DNA of 64,000 bases from Dimorphilus gyrociliatus (taxonomy: Eukaryota; Annelida; Polychaeta; Dinophilidae), in the NCBI GenBank assembly GCA_904063045.1, contig CAJFCJ010000013.1, positions 1,098,156 through 1,162,155 on the forward strand, given 5' to 3'. Below are positions 11,106-23,314 of the stretch, piece by piece (the stretch's first letter is position 1; every line of letters starts with the position of its first letter). The notes under the pieces are model-generated. The model was not told the origin of the DNA and did not search any database. It worked only from the letters and a program-made list of their open reading frames with translations. The position numbers and the translations under genes were made by a program.

Positions 11106-14100
11106 ATGGATATGTACCTTATGGACTCCGTCAAGCCATCTGGACTGATGGAGAATGGATTGAGTGATATTGAAGGAGAAGATCTGTTTGAGTGCGTTGA
11201 TGAGGTAAGGGAAATCTTCTGATTAAACCATGATAAACAACCACGCCCGTTTAGATAAATCGTGCCTCTTTCTAAGTTTAAAAGTCCATATGGGAAGCGA
11301 AAAACTACTCTAGTCGCACGTGCAGTCTCTTACTATAAGTCCATATGTTGCTTTGAATTAGGAAAATTTTCAGATAAAACAAGACTAAATTAAAAATTTT
11401 ATACAGTCTATGTGCATTTTTGGAATGTAGATAATGCCCCAGTGTGAATAGAACCGACGCGACGCGACTAGGCTATTGTTGAATAGAATGTTTAAGTGGG
11501 CTCATTGTTGGAAAACGGGCGTGGTTGCGTCGCTTTGAAGGTAGATTCTGTAAAAGGATTCACTTGGTAGTGGTAGTTTATACTTAGGTCTTAGCGGCTT
11601 TTTGTCGTTATATGAACAAATTTACACGTGTTTGCAAGTGTTTTCATTATCAACATAAACTCAAACCTAACTACCATTTATACTAAATAGTTTTTTTAAA
11701 GCTGTGTCGGGACATGTCTACTGGAAGAGTACTCATTTTAGTTATACAATACATATTTTAAGCATGTTTTAACTTGTTAACTAGGATTTAAGAATATAGT
11801 TATATATTTTGTAAAAAAAATCGATAGATTGGATAAAATTGATTAGTAAGGAAAAAATTAATATGAATATACTCGATTTTTTCCTCTTCAGACAACCAAC
11901 GGCATATGCAATCAACTGGAATTGGGTTTAGATTGTTCAACTAGTGAAGAGTATTTCGATAACTTCTTGTTGAACGACCCTATGATTTCTGAATCGGCTG
12001 AATTACCAAGAGTTAAGGATGAGCACAGCTACTGCTCATCATCAACTAGCTCAAACAGCTCAAGTACTTCAACTATGGATACATTGGACTTTATTAAGAA
12101 AGAACCGAACTCGGACTCGGATGAGGAATTGGATGTGACGTCTACCGTCGGAACGACTAACGAGTTGCTCCAGACGCAAACTTCACAGCCTACTTTTGTT
12201 TTTCGCGCTTCGCCAACTTCGAAGCAATTATTGTTGTCTAGCACATCGGTTAAATCCGAATTGGGTAATGGTGTAGTTAGTAAGTACTAAATATAACCTT
12301 GACCATAGACTTGCTCCTGTTACGTAACTAATTTTTTTCTCCAAAACTAGACATTGATATGCCACCAACGCCACCTAGCGATGACTGTGGTGATAGCAGC
12401 ACGACGTCGAGCCCGGGTTCGACTACGTCTACTTTAAGTGTGAAGCACCAAGTAACTACACCAACTCTAAGACAAACGCCTTTACAAAGGCAGCAGGCTA
12501 TTCGTCACCAACATCATCACATACAGACATCGCCTTACAACGTGAACCAACCTCTTTTCGTGAGTCCGGTGAGTAATATTTTTTAATAAATCGATCAAAC
12601 CACCGATTATTATCATTAAAATATATTGATAACTTATCATTGTATCGGTAAAGTGTCTGGAAGAATAACATGTCTGTACGTGCGACGGTACAGATGTTGA
12701 ACGCCTATAAACTATCTTTAACCAAAAAAAAGTGACAGGAAACCCAAAAATTTTTTATTAAAATATGTAGCTTTGTGATAGTATACATCTGTCGTAGCGC
12801 TTATTTTTCCGGATATAAAATTTTCTCGAACGTGAATTGTTAGTTGGAAATTAGTATTCTTAAAACTTACATTCATAAAGTTTTTATAATTTGATTGCAA
12901 ACATATGCAGCGTTGCCTAGAGTGTGTTTAGAATTGATTAATTATATGTCGATGAAATTCAGTTACAGTGACCGACTTAGCATAATCCTATGGCTGTTCT
13001 GTTTTATTCAATTTTTTAAAAAAAGATATTGAACATTTTGTACTATGAACATTCGTAGAAGCCATTTAATGTAATAATCGGTTTTCAGCATTTTTCCCAT
13101 GATATGCTTAAACTATGAATTTCTTATATGAAAGAACTATAGCTAGTAGTTATATAGAATATTTATAAAAGGTGAGGGGGCGCCATCTTATAGATTTTGT
13201 ATAAAAAATTTATTAAGTGCGCAGATCATGAAAAGAATATTGTTAGTGAACTACTTTTTGACAATTTATTGAAAAATTTATTAACCAACAGATTCCTACC
13301 TCTGGAGTTTTGGTACTTACTGAGGAAGAAAAGAGAACATTAATTTCGGAGGGATATCCCATTCCCAGTAAACTTCCTCTATCTAAACAGGAAGAAAAGA
13401 ACTTGAAAAAAATCAGGAGAAAGATTAAGAATAAAATTTCTGCCCAAGAGTCAAGACGGAAAAAGAAGGAATATGTGGAAAGTTTGGAAAAACGCATGGA
13501 AGCTTTCGTACAGGAGAATAACGATCTGAGAAGAAAGATGGAACAACTAGAGAATCATAATAGATCCTTGCTTGTGAAAGTTCAATCGTTACTATCTAAG
13601 GGTGCTGCGACGCATACTGCTGGTACTTGCGTTATGGTTAGCGCTCATCTTTTATGTTAAAAATACAAATTAAACAGCTGATCTTTTCCGTCGTACGCTT
13701 TTCCAGGTATTGGTTCTTTGCTTTGCTGTATTCCTCGGTAGCTTCTCATCGGTGAAAACGGTTTGGGGCGTCGGCTACGGCAAAGAAGTACCCAAATCGT
13801 TGTCTGGTTCGCCGATCTCCAGCTTATCCGCGGCTGCGGGAGGTGGAGGGCTAGGAATTAATTGGGGTTACGAGTTTTCCGAAAAGCATTTACATTATTG
13901 CCTCGCGTCTTCACCATTTGGTGTTGGTGAGCTTCATCCTTTAAATAATTTTAACCACTCTTAGCTGTTCTCTTTTCCCTAACTATTTGTTTTTCAATAA
14001 ATCTCATACAATAAATACGTTATAGGAGGACGTGGAAGGTTACTAATGTCACCTAAGGATGATTCGTTGGATGAAAATTTTGACGATGATTTTACTGCTT

Positions 14101-14240
14101 CTCACGTTACCACATACAAGGAATTGTTTTTGAAAATATTTAACGCTCAAGCTCATCTGGCGGATGGAACGCGAATGTCGACTTCTAAAACGAGCGTTAT
14201 CATGGCAGCGTCAAACGTAACCCATTCAGTGCCTAATTGA
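11106..14240 (+). CDS. CREB3-like (OASIS/CrebA family) membrane-bound bZIP transcription factor
   Basis: Six coding exons: 11106-11204, 11892-12279, 12351-12568, 13292-13636, 13707-13926 and 14026-14240, giving 494 residues. Two or three non-coding 5' exons are suggested by donors at 10720 and 10886 and acceptors before 10807 and 10992. The N-terminus is acidic and serine-rich, like an activation domain, and includes MPPTPPSDD. The bZIP at about residues 275-340 has the family signature [20 protein letters not shown] followed by leucine heptads. A transmembrane segment ([16 protein letters not shown], around residues 348-363) follows, then a luminal tail. Such factors sit in the ER membrane and are released by Golgi proteases to switch on secretory-pathway genes. 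The tail contains RGRL, which fits the loose RxxL site-1 protease pattern but lies far from the membrane. AATAAA at 14428 could be the poly(A) signal. It resembles CREB3L1/L2 and CrebA more than CREB3. Confidence 0.93.
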
Positions 14241-14833
14241 CTGCTGATGCGTTTTTTAATGTAAAAAAAAAAAAAAATTGTTGAATTATTGTGAATTTTC
14301 AAAATTTAATTAGATGTAAAGTGTAAAGAATTAAATTTTGTTGGTTAATTGTAAAATTGTTTCCATTGTGGACCAATCTAACGGGAATATAACAATTTCA
14401 CTTTGGTTTGGGCTAGTCATTTTATTCAATAAACTTCAGTAGGTAATTTTAAACTCACCTTACTGTTGTTACATACGACATTCACGCAAATTTACGACAC
14501 ACGATGACATTTCAAAATTGGCGCTATTTAAGGATGTTGAAATTTTGTTAATATTCGAATAACCAATCAGAAATTTGCATCTGAACAGCTGACACGAATG
14601 TCAAGGTTGTGATCTTCTCTTCACTAACAGGTCGCGTTGAACACGTTAAACGTTATTCGTCGTCAACTAACTAAAGATACTGTAAGTAGATATTTTGGGC
14701 ATTTAATAAGTTAGCCATATTGGAGACAGTCTCCTTAGACGTTAATATAAATTATTTTCGGAATCGTGTAGCCGTAGGCAGATTTTTACGTCTTAAACTA
14801 GTTTCTAGACTCTTTGACATTGTAGAAAGAACA
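14241..14833. other. Spacer with CREB3L 3'UTR and aldolase 5'UTR intron
   Basis: Holds the 3'UTR and AATAAA signal of the upstream gene, then the aldolase promoter. A probable 5'UTR intron of aldolase runs from the donor GTAAGT at about 14681 to an acceptor just before the start codon (CATTGTAG). No extra gene is seen. Confidence 0.5.
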
Positions 14834-16450
14834 ATGCCTCGTTGTGGAGTCTACCTACCAAAAGAAAAGCAAGATGAACTTCGTAAGGTCGCCGAAGCTA
14901 TTGTGGCACCTGGAAAGGGAATTTTGGCTGCTGATGAGTCAACTGGAACTATGGGTAAACGCTTTTCCAACATCCAATTAGCGAACGAAGAAGAAAACCG
15001 TCGTCAATACAGACAACTGCTCTTTTCAACAAAACCTGAGCTTTTGTCCCAACATATATCTGGTGTTATTTTGTTCCACGAAACATTCTATCAAAAAGAC
15101 GACAACGGAACCCCCTTCCCCGATGTTCTCCAAAAACACGGCATCATCCCAGGCATTAAGGTCGATAAGGGCGTTGTTCCCCTTAGTGGATCCGACGGTG
15201 AAGTTACAACTCAAGGTCAGATACTAATTTCACAAGGTCATTTGAAAAATTTACAACTGTCTTATCACAGGTCTGGATGGCCTTGCTGAACGCTGCCAAG
15301 AGTATAGAAAAGGCGGTGCCCGATTCGCTAAATGGCGTTGCACTTTGAAGATCAGCTCTCACAATCCTTCTTATTTAGCTATGCTAGAAAATGCCAATGT
15401 TCTAGCACGCTATGCTAGCATTTGCCAACAGGTAAAGCAACAGATTTTCAGACAAAATCGATTGATTAACTGAAAAAGCTTAAATCTAAAAAAGAGAAGC
15501 ATAAAAATACGTTTTAAAATACCAAAAGTTTCTGACACTTGTAAATGGTTTTTTTTCTTCCTCTCTCCTTTTAAATTATCAATAGGTTTAACGGACAAAG
15601 AAAATAAGCAAGCAATCATTAATAGAAAGAAGGTTGAAAAAAGAGAATAGCACACTCTATTCTCGTTGTTGTTTAATTGTCTTTGAGTGTGACTTCCTTA
15701 GTTTATCAACTTTTTTTAACAATACCTAGTACTCTCCATACAAATACTTTTAAATTTCGTTTAGTTTGCAGTTTAGAGATCTGCAATTAGCTTGGTTTTT
15801 TTTTTGTAGTAGATTGTTAGTGTTATCGATTTGTTTTGTTTTTTTTTTAATTATTGATACTCAGTTTTATTTATGAAATTATTTTTATTCATAAATAGAA
15901 TGGATTAGTTCCGATTGTTGAACCGGAAGTTATGTCGGATGGAGATCACGACCTGGAAGCTTGTCAAAAGATAACCGAACAGGTTTTGTCGTTTGTTTAT
16001 AAGGCTTTGGCGGATCATCATGTTTACTTAGAAGGATCCCTGTTGAAACCCAATATGGTTGTTGCTGGACAATCATGCACAAAGAAATACACTCCTGAAC
16101 AAGTTGCGGATGCAACTGTTACCACTTTGCAGAGAACTGTGCCAGCTGCAGTTCCTGGTATATGTTTCTTGTCTGGAGGTCAGAGTGAACAAGAAGCTTC
16201 GCTTAATTTGAGCGCAATCAATGCTCATGCTGGAAAGAAGCCTTGGGGATTAACCTTTTCTTACGGAAGAGCCCTACAAGCTTCAGTTCTCAAAGCATGG
16301 CAAGGAAAGAAAGAAAATTTGGCAAAGGGACAAGAAGAATTGTTGAAAAGAGCAAAAGCTAACGGTTTAGCTGCTTTGGGAAAATACGACGGATCAATCG
16401 AAAGTGCCGCTAGCGGAAGTTCTTTATTCGTTGCTAATCACCAATATTAA
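14834..16450 (+). CDS. Fructose-bisphosphate aldolase, class I
   Basis: Three coding exons, 14834-15215, 15271-15431 and 15899-16450, give 364 residues, the usual animal length. The enzyme splits fructose-1,6-bisphosphate into dihydroxyacetone phosphate and glyceraldehyde-3-phosphate in glycolysis. Visible hallmarks are [42 protein letters not shown], the Schiff-base lysine region [12 protein letters not shown] and a C-terminal tyrosine (ANHQY). The reading frame stays open upstream of the ATG, but that part has no in-frame ATG and lies in a probable 5'UTR intron. The second intron (467 nt) is long for this window. AATAAA at 16539 is a likely poly(A) signal. The paralogue type (A, B or C) cannot be assigned. 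Confidence 0.97.
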
Positions 16451-16829
16451 AACGAGATAGGGTTGATTATGTTCAAGGCAGTATGTTATTTCTATCATAC
16501 TGTTCGAAAGATATGTCGACTATGAATATAGTTTAAATAATAAATTAAAAGAACAAAAATGAATCTATATTCCAAACATAGTTTATTATATAAATGTGTT
16601 AGGAGCAAATCATTATTTAAATAACAAGTTAAATATTAATTGTTGAAAAAATTTTTATTTATACGATGCGCTAATTTAATGTTTTTGTATAAACACTGTA
16701 TATATACTCAGTTTGCAGTAGTAGACTGATTGGCGACTGTATATACAGTATATACAGTATACTGTATATTTTTAGACATACATTAGCTATTTACAATTGA
16801 TTTTTAAGTTTATATGAGGGCTAGTTATG
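16451..16829. other. Convergent intergenic spacer with palindromic TA-rich repeat
   Basis: Lies between the 3' ends of aldolase (plus) and the Rab-like gene (minus). It contains the repeat at 16736-16769 listed separately and no coding signal. Confidence 0.5.
16736..16769. repeat. Interlocking palindromic TATACAGTATA repeat
   Basis: A 34-base stretch made of overlapping palindromes: ACTGTATATACAGT, then a copy of TATACAGTATA, then ACAGTATACTGT. Related ACTGTATATA/TATATACAGT units recur elsewhere in the window, for example near 2318, 5146, 7513, 24648 and 50557. Confidence 0.7.
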
Positions 16830-17905
<1,076 letters not shown>

Positions 17906-18289
17906 CACGGATGTTTACTTTAGAAAATTTAATAGATAAATGATGTCATATGAATAACATCTATAATGTCTTGATGCATTTATCAGTGCATTAATTAGCG
18001 AAGATAATGAGAAGAATAGATACAAGTTCATTAGCTTTGATAAGCCGGATAATAGTGACGTTTGATAATAAAGTTGTTTAGAGAATAAGTAGGGTACTCT
18101 ACCTAATTTATAAACATATCTTTGTTATCGCTTTTTTAATTATTAATGCGGAGTTGTCTAAAAAAATGTCAAGTCATAATTTATTTCAAAATGATTTACG
18201 TTTTATACGATTTGTATTTAAAGAATTTCATATTCATGAAAACCACTGTGCATTTTTTGGACATTGGCTATTCATTTTGTAAGTACTTT
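17906..18289. other. Intergenic spacer
   Basis: About 380 bases between the Rab-like start and the COX6A stop, both on the minus strand. An ORF on the plus strand here is antisense to the COX6A last exon and looks like chance. Nothing else is recognised. Confidence 0.5.
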
Positions 18290-18777
18290 TTAATGTCCAT
18301 CTTCTTCAAATCCGTCTGGGAGGGCATTAACATGCGAGTTGTGGAAAAGAGAGTGATTTCCATCTCCCCATGGAAATTTCTGAAATAAAATTCAATTGAT
18401 AAATTCGAATTTTATAGTAAAGAACATGTGCCTTTGAATTGTCTAATAATTTACCTTAGTACGGATTCTCAGATGTTCATAAGGTTTAAATTCTGGACGA
18501 GGAGCATTATGAACTTCTTCCTCTTTCAATTGGGCATTAAGATAACAAACTCCAACGCCGGGCAGGGCAACAACTAATGATAGAAATCTCCAGTTTCTCA
18601 TACCTTGTGAAAATCATAATTTTATAAGATACTTAATTTGTAAATAACGATAAAATTATAATAATCGGCTCAAGTAAATTCACCTCCATGTTCTGCCACT
18701 GCAGAGGGGCCGCTGCTAGACGCAAAACGTCTTACAAGAACATTTCCAAGTCCGGATCGTACAATTTTGGACGCCAT
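18290..18777 (-). CDS. COX6A: Cytochrome c oxidase subunit 6A, mitochondrial
   Basis: Three exons, 18777-18684, 18603-18455 and 18379-18290, give 110 residues. The N-terminus ([20 protein letters not shown]) is basic and serine-rich, as expected for a mitochondrial presequence. A transmembrane segment follows ([18 protein letters not shown]). The family core [15 protein letters not shown] then [20 protein letters not shown] is spliced together exactly. It is a nuclear-encoded small subunit of respiratory complex IV in the inner mitochondrial membrane. It lies about 210 bp from the downstream TRIM-NHL gene on the same strand. Confidence 0.96.
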
Positions 18778-18987
18778 GTTTATTTCACATTCAATGACAT
18801 TGAAAATACAGAAAAGTAACATACGTGCGAAAACTGGTAAAGATTGTTTTTCGCGCCATTTTTTTAAATATTTGTATTTTACGGAAATATTAAAATGAAC
18901 TAAATGAATATATTGAATGATTTGTTTGAGTTAATTACTTATTTTTACATTTGATTGTTGTATTCGTAAATAAATATATGGACAAGT

Positions 18988-21363
18988 TTATTCTTCAACG
19001 TATCTAAAAATCTTTACTCCGCCCGTTGCTTCTCCAACGAAAACATGACCAAAACTATCAACGGTAACCGCTCTTGGTTGATTTACTTCGTTTGGTGTAA
19101 GAAGAATCCGACAATTAGTTCCATCCGCCGACAATAGTAAAACTAAATTTCTAGTACGATCTGCAATCAGAATATTACCAAACTTATCGCAAGCTATACC
19201 AGAAGGTGATAAATTTCTATCCGTATATTCCCAAAATCTGCCTCCCTTATCGTCTATAACGGTAACAGAGCCTTTAGAATTATCGCTAACGATAATAAAT
19301 TTATTTCCAGGTGAAGTTGCAACGTATACCGGCCAATTAAACACTGTTTTTAGCCTACTACATTTATCATTCCGAATAACGCAGACTTGTTTGTCATCGG
19401 TTACAATAAAACTGTCATTGTTTAAAACGGCAAGTCCTAAGGGACAGGTAAAACCGTGAAGAGTTTTTATTAATTTCCTATCCCTGTCATATACTAAAAC
19501 GACATTTTTTGCTTTATCAGTGACCAAATACCCCGATGAAATGGCACATACATCCCAAGGATCTACTGGAGGTGGCGTAAATTTTAACGTTTCGCCAGTT
19601 TCAATAGAAATTGATATAAGACGTCCCCTCGATGCGTCAACAATTACTAGTTGAAGATCTGAAGATACCGTAAGGCCACTAATATTTGTATCACTCTCGA
19701 GTGACCATTCCAATTTAGGTCTTTTCAAGAAGTTGTTTGCCTTATAGTCGGCATTAGATGGGATTAAGTCGTGTTTATCCTCAACTACATTACTCTCTAT
19801 CTGACCTATTGTATCTTCCAAAAATGTTACTGGATCGAAATGACTTTGTTTAAATTCAAGGCGCTTTTTGGGAGGGGAGAACCTTACATCTTCAATTGAT
19901 AAGAGATATGAGAGACGTTCATTTACCAGCCGTTTATTCTCAATTACATCTGTATCTCTACCAAATTTTATAAGAATATCATTAAGATCTTCTATATAGA
20001 TCAATTTATCGGAGAAACTTGTCAACTTTTCTTCAAATTCTGTAAGGCAATTTAATTCAAGATCTGCCAAACTATCGCACTTAACCAACAACTTATCGCA
20101 TTCTAAATTGATACTTTTACATAGGATCTCGCATCTATTTCTAATAGCTAATCTACTAGCCAAATGTGAATTATTTAGCAGAAGTTTCTCCTCCCTAATC
20201 CTATTTAAGCCATCTTGAACGTTGTCTACATTACTAATAATGATATTTTGTAAATGCCCCAGTGATTTACGTAGATAATCGGCTTTAGATTTAATTGGTT
20301 CGCAACGATGGGACAAATGACGATTTAGGCGGCAATCAGCACATACACAGATGGCGCAGGTATCGCAATAAAATCTTAAATGCTCTCCGCTGTGCTTTAA
20401 GCATTCAACTGGCCTCCTTAAGTGACCCATTCTAATCGATTCTTCATTCAATTCAAAAGCCTTTACGACGATATGTGTTTTGGTTTGCTTTGTGACTCGA
20501 TGAGCTTCTGTACAATCGTCGCAAAGGAAATGATAACAATTGCTACAGCGTTGCTTAGCCTGTTTACCTTCTTCACAATTGTCGCATAGCTGACTCGATA
20601 TATTCGTCAACCTTCCCAATTGACTAAGGCCATCGGCGAAAGAGCTTTTCTCCATTGGTTCTATCAAATCAGTACAAATGGGACAATTATGAGTCTTATT
20701 TCCAACAGTGCAAATTGAACAGGCGAAATGAAGGCAAGCAAACACTTTGGCAGCATGTAGACTCCCCTTACAAAATACACAACTTGCCAATAACGAAATC
20801 TTTCCTAATTTCCCTTTGTTAAGGTTATCTCCATTAGTCGATTGTTTACTCTTTTCTCTATCATTTCTGTCAACTCTTTCATCCAATTCTTCATCCACGA
20901 CCGGAGAATCCTGACTTACAGCTCCCTCTTCAGATTCGTTTGTTCTCAAAGACCATCTTTTTTTTCTAACAAACTTTAAACTTGGAATTCTAGAAAATAC
21001 TGGAACCGAATTTGATCTAGGTAGACGCTGAGATTGTCTATTTTCGGATAATCCATCAAAGGTCATTGAAAATTTCTCCCCAACCATACCTCGTAAACTA
21101 TGGTCATTTTCTTCATCTTTCTCGATTTCCGTTGAAGAGCAAGCTTCCTTATTCGGTTTTTCATCGTCATTTTCACGTAAAGTTTCTTCCTCTTTTAAAC
21201 TGCTAGCGAAATTTTGGCTCAAATGGGGAGGTGGCTCGAAATTTATCTCCGATACTAGATTTAGGTTTTTATCCGATTTATTATCGTTCGACTCCTCTTC
21301 CCCTTCGTTCGGTGAATTGTAGTGAATCTCAGCTGTTGTAATATACAAGCTGTCGTCACTCAT
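18988..21363 (-). CDS. TRIM-NHL protein (RING, two B-boxes, coiled coil, NHL propeller)
   Basis: A single uninterrupted frame of 791 codons from ATG 21363. The first 190 residues are acidic, serine-rich and low complexity. A RING follows at about 194-233 (CVFC, CLHFACSIC and CPIC pairs present). B-box 1 is at about 258-290 (CDNC to CDDCTEAH) and B-box 2 at about 318-358 (CLKHSGEHLRFYCDTC, CADC, H-x3-H). A coiled coil occupies about 360-480, and NHL-type repeats fill about 570-791 (for example LSPSGIACDKFGNILIADR and NQPRAVTVDSFGHVFVGEA). This is the TRIM2/TRIM3/TRIM71 class: RING E3 ligases whose NHL propeller binds RNA or protein. No filamin domain is evident between coiled coil and NHL. It is intronless over 2.4 kb in an intron-rich neighbourhood. 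Exact orthology is uncertain. Confidence 0.93.
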   Translation of the reverse strand: MSDDSLYITTAEIHYNSPNEGEEESNDNKSDKNLNLVSEINFEPPPHLSQNFASSLKEEETLRENDDEKPNKEACSSTEIEKDEENDHSLRGMVGEKFSMTFDGLSENRQSQRLPRSNSVPVFSRIPSLKFVRKKRWSLRTNESEEGAVSQDSPVVDEELDERVDRNDREKSKQSTNGDNLNKGKLGKISLLASCVFCKGSLHAAKVFACLHFACSICTVGNKTHNCPICTDLIEPMEKSSFADGLSQLGRLTNISSQLCDNCEEGKQAKQRCSNCYHFLCDDCTEAHRVTKQTKTHIVVKAFELNEESIRMGHLRRPVECLKHSGEHLRFYCDTCAICVCADCRLNRHLSHRCEPIKSKADYLRKSLGHLQNIIISNVDNVQDGLNRIREEKLLLNNSHLASRLAIRNRCEILCKSINLECDKLLVKCDSLADLELNCLTEFEEKLTSFSDKLIYIEDLNDILIKFGRDTDVIENKRLVNERLSYLLSIEDVRFSPPKKRLEFKQSHFDPVTFLEDTIGQIESNVVEDKHDLIPSNADYKANNFLKRPKLEWSLESDTNISGLTVSSDLQLVIVDASRGRLISISIETGETLKFTPPPVDPWDVCAISSGYLVTDKAKNVVLVYDRDRKLIKTLHGFTCPLGLAVLNNDSFIVTDDKQVCVIRNDKCSRLKTVFNWPVYVATSPGNKFIIVSDNSKGSVTVIDDKGGRFWEYTDRNLSPSGIACDKFGNILIADRTRNLVLLLSADGTNCRILLTPNEVNQPRAVTVDSFGHVFVGEATGGVKIFRYVEE

Positions 21364-22360
21364 TGTACAAAAAGTTATATATTTAATGTCAATAGGTATA
21401 CTCTTTGTTAAATAACATTAATAATAAGTTGGTACACGGCTATTTAAACCCTTTTATAAATTGGATATCCTATTACTTAAATAAAACTATACTTACGGTT
21501 AATCTTTCAATTATCATCCATTTTTCAAACTACAAGGAAATCATACAGAAGCCTTATTAAATTGATCAGAAAGGTGCCATAAGTCTCTCTATGTAAACAC
21601 AGGGGGAAATCTGCCCACCTATGATGTTTACAACATGCATAGCAACGGCGTGGCGCCCTCAACACTTCACTTTAATTATCACTTTTAAGCGTTAATTTAT
21701 ATGATTATTATATCTTTAGAGAAATTTTGCAACAGTAAATGATAATTTCTATTTGAGATTTAGACATTTTACTGGAATACATCACTCGGATTTTTGTAAT
21801 TTGAAGGTGAATTAAGTAATTTGAATGCTATAATGGTTTATACTATCTATTTTTGTATTTTTCTGTCTATCATTTTTACATTTTGCTCTCTTATTTCTAA
21901 TATTTATAACTATATAAAAATTGTAATAGTAATGATAAAAACATAAACAATATAGTTATTGTTTTGTTTTTTTTTTGTCAATTAAAGATATCTTTATTTT
22001 GGTTGAGATCCATTTAGTAGACTATAAAAATTTTATATTATTCTTTTGATATAATCCTTCATATATATATATATATATTGTATTACAGTCGGCCGTATAA
22101 TTTTTTTCACGTTATCGCAGATAGTAATCATTTGTTACGTATACTATATAATTTCTCTAATTACATTGATCTGTACCCAGTTTTCTCGTTTTACCTTACC
22201 TCTACGATAGCCCAGTATCGAAGCGAATCGATTGCACAAATAAATCGGCATTTGAAAAAGTATTTTATTGATGAAGGTGCTCATTAATATTAACAACCAT
22301 AACTCACTTTGTTATATCGTAACTCGAAAAAATCAACTATTTATATCTTCTGAACCAATC

Positions 22361-22434
22361 CCTCTCTTCCTTCCTTCCTTCTCTCTCTCTCTTTCTCTTT
22401 CTTTCTCTTTCTTTTCTCTCTCTCTCTCTCTCTT
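22361..22434. repeat. Polypyrimidine (CT/CTTT/CCTT)n microsatellite
   Basis: A 74-base pyrimidine run of CT, CTTT and CCTT units in non-coding DNA. Confidence 0.85.
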
Positions 22435-22728
22435 TATAAATATTGAACAATCGATGTCAATGGTTTTCATTAATTGAAAAAACGTCTAGGCCTACGCAGG
22501 GATTTTTTTCTTTCTCATTATGAAAGGTTTCATCGTGCTTCTATTCATAAACATTAAATTTATATATTTTTATTTTGTTTTTATCAACGAAGAGTATACT
22601 AATTACTATAGCAACTGAAAAAAAAATCCGAATAGCTATAGCTTTACTATACCTTTTATTTGCTTAACAACCAAAACAAACTACGTTACTATATATGTTG
22701 TATAGAAATATGTAGAGTATATATACTA

Positions 22729-22752
22729 ATATATATATATATATATATATAT
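22729..22752. repeat. (TA)n microsatellite
   Basis: AT dinucleotide run within the divergent intergenic region. Confidence 0.8.
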
Positions 22753-22998
22753 TTTATATTTCAATAGACAATATATATATATTTATATACTATTATTATC
22801 TATTAATCCTTTGTAGGCCTATCGTAATTTTTTTATAAATATTCGAGGAAATTCGACCCTATAAATGCAACGGTTAAATAAGAAAATAAGTTAAAAATTA
22901 ATAATTTTCTCGCTCTACTCTATAATTCTGTCATCGAAAGGCGGAATCGATTAATATTATTATCAGCTGGCTGGTTGTTCGGCAGCGTTTCATTTTTT

Positions 22999-23012
22999 TG
23001 TTTACGTAAACA
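22999..23012. promoter_or_regulatory. Perfect 14-bp palindrome of two forkhead cores
   Basis: TGTTTACGTAAACA is its own reverse complement and contains two abutting forkhead cores (TGTTTAC and GTAAACA). It lies 303 bp upstream of the DCX-PLAT start codon. Confidence 0.45.
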
Positions 23013-23314
23013 GTTATTAAACGCATAAAAAGATACTTAGAAATGAATATTATGAATGTAGGACAGTTGTTAGTCCTTATTCACTACTCAGGAACAAAGG
23101 GGTAAAAAAGTAGACAGGAATGATTGACTGGACGTATAAACGTAACGATTAAAACAAAGAATATAGGATATACAGTTAGACAGTAAGATATAGACTATTT
23201 GAAATGTATATAATATTACAACCGTATGGTTTATAAAACCTAGACTGACATACTTTGTCGTAAGGGTTAACTTTAATATTCATTTGTTCAATATTTTAGA
23301 TGAACGTTTAAATT

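Larger units (their letters stand above)
21364..23314. other. Divergent intergenic region between TRIM-NHL and DCX-PLAT genes
   Basis: About 1.95 kb holding both promoters. It contains a (CT)n-type run at 22361-22434, a (TA)n run at 22729-22752, a forkhead palindrome at 22999-23012, and an acceptor (ATATTTTAG) at 23299 that starts the exon carrying the DCX-PLAT start codon, so at least one 5'UTR exon lies upstream. A four-codon upstream ORF (ATGAACGTTTAA) precedes the start. Confidence 0.5.

Noticed and set aside
14720-14833. N-terminal extension of aldolase by about 38 codons
   Set aside because: The frame is open but begins with TTG and has no ATG; it lies within a likely 5'UTR intron ending just before the ATG at 14834, which gives the normal family length.
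18146-18388. 80-codon plus-strand ORF
   Set aside because: Overlaps the last COX6A exon in antisense and shows no recognisable protein features.
22268-22477. ORF with long Ser/Leu/Phe stretch
   Set aside because: Product of the CT-rich microsatellite.
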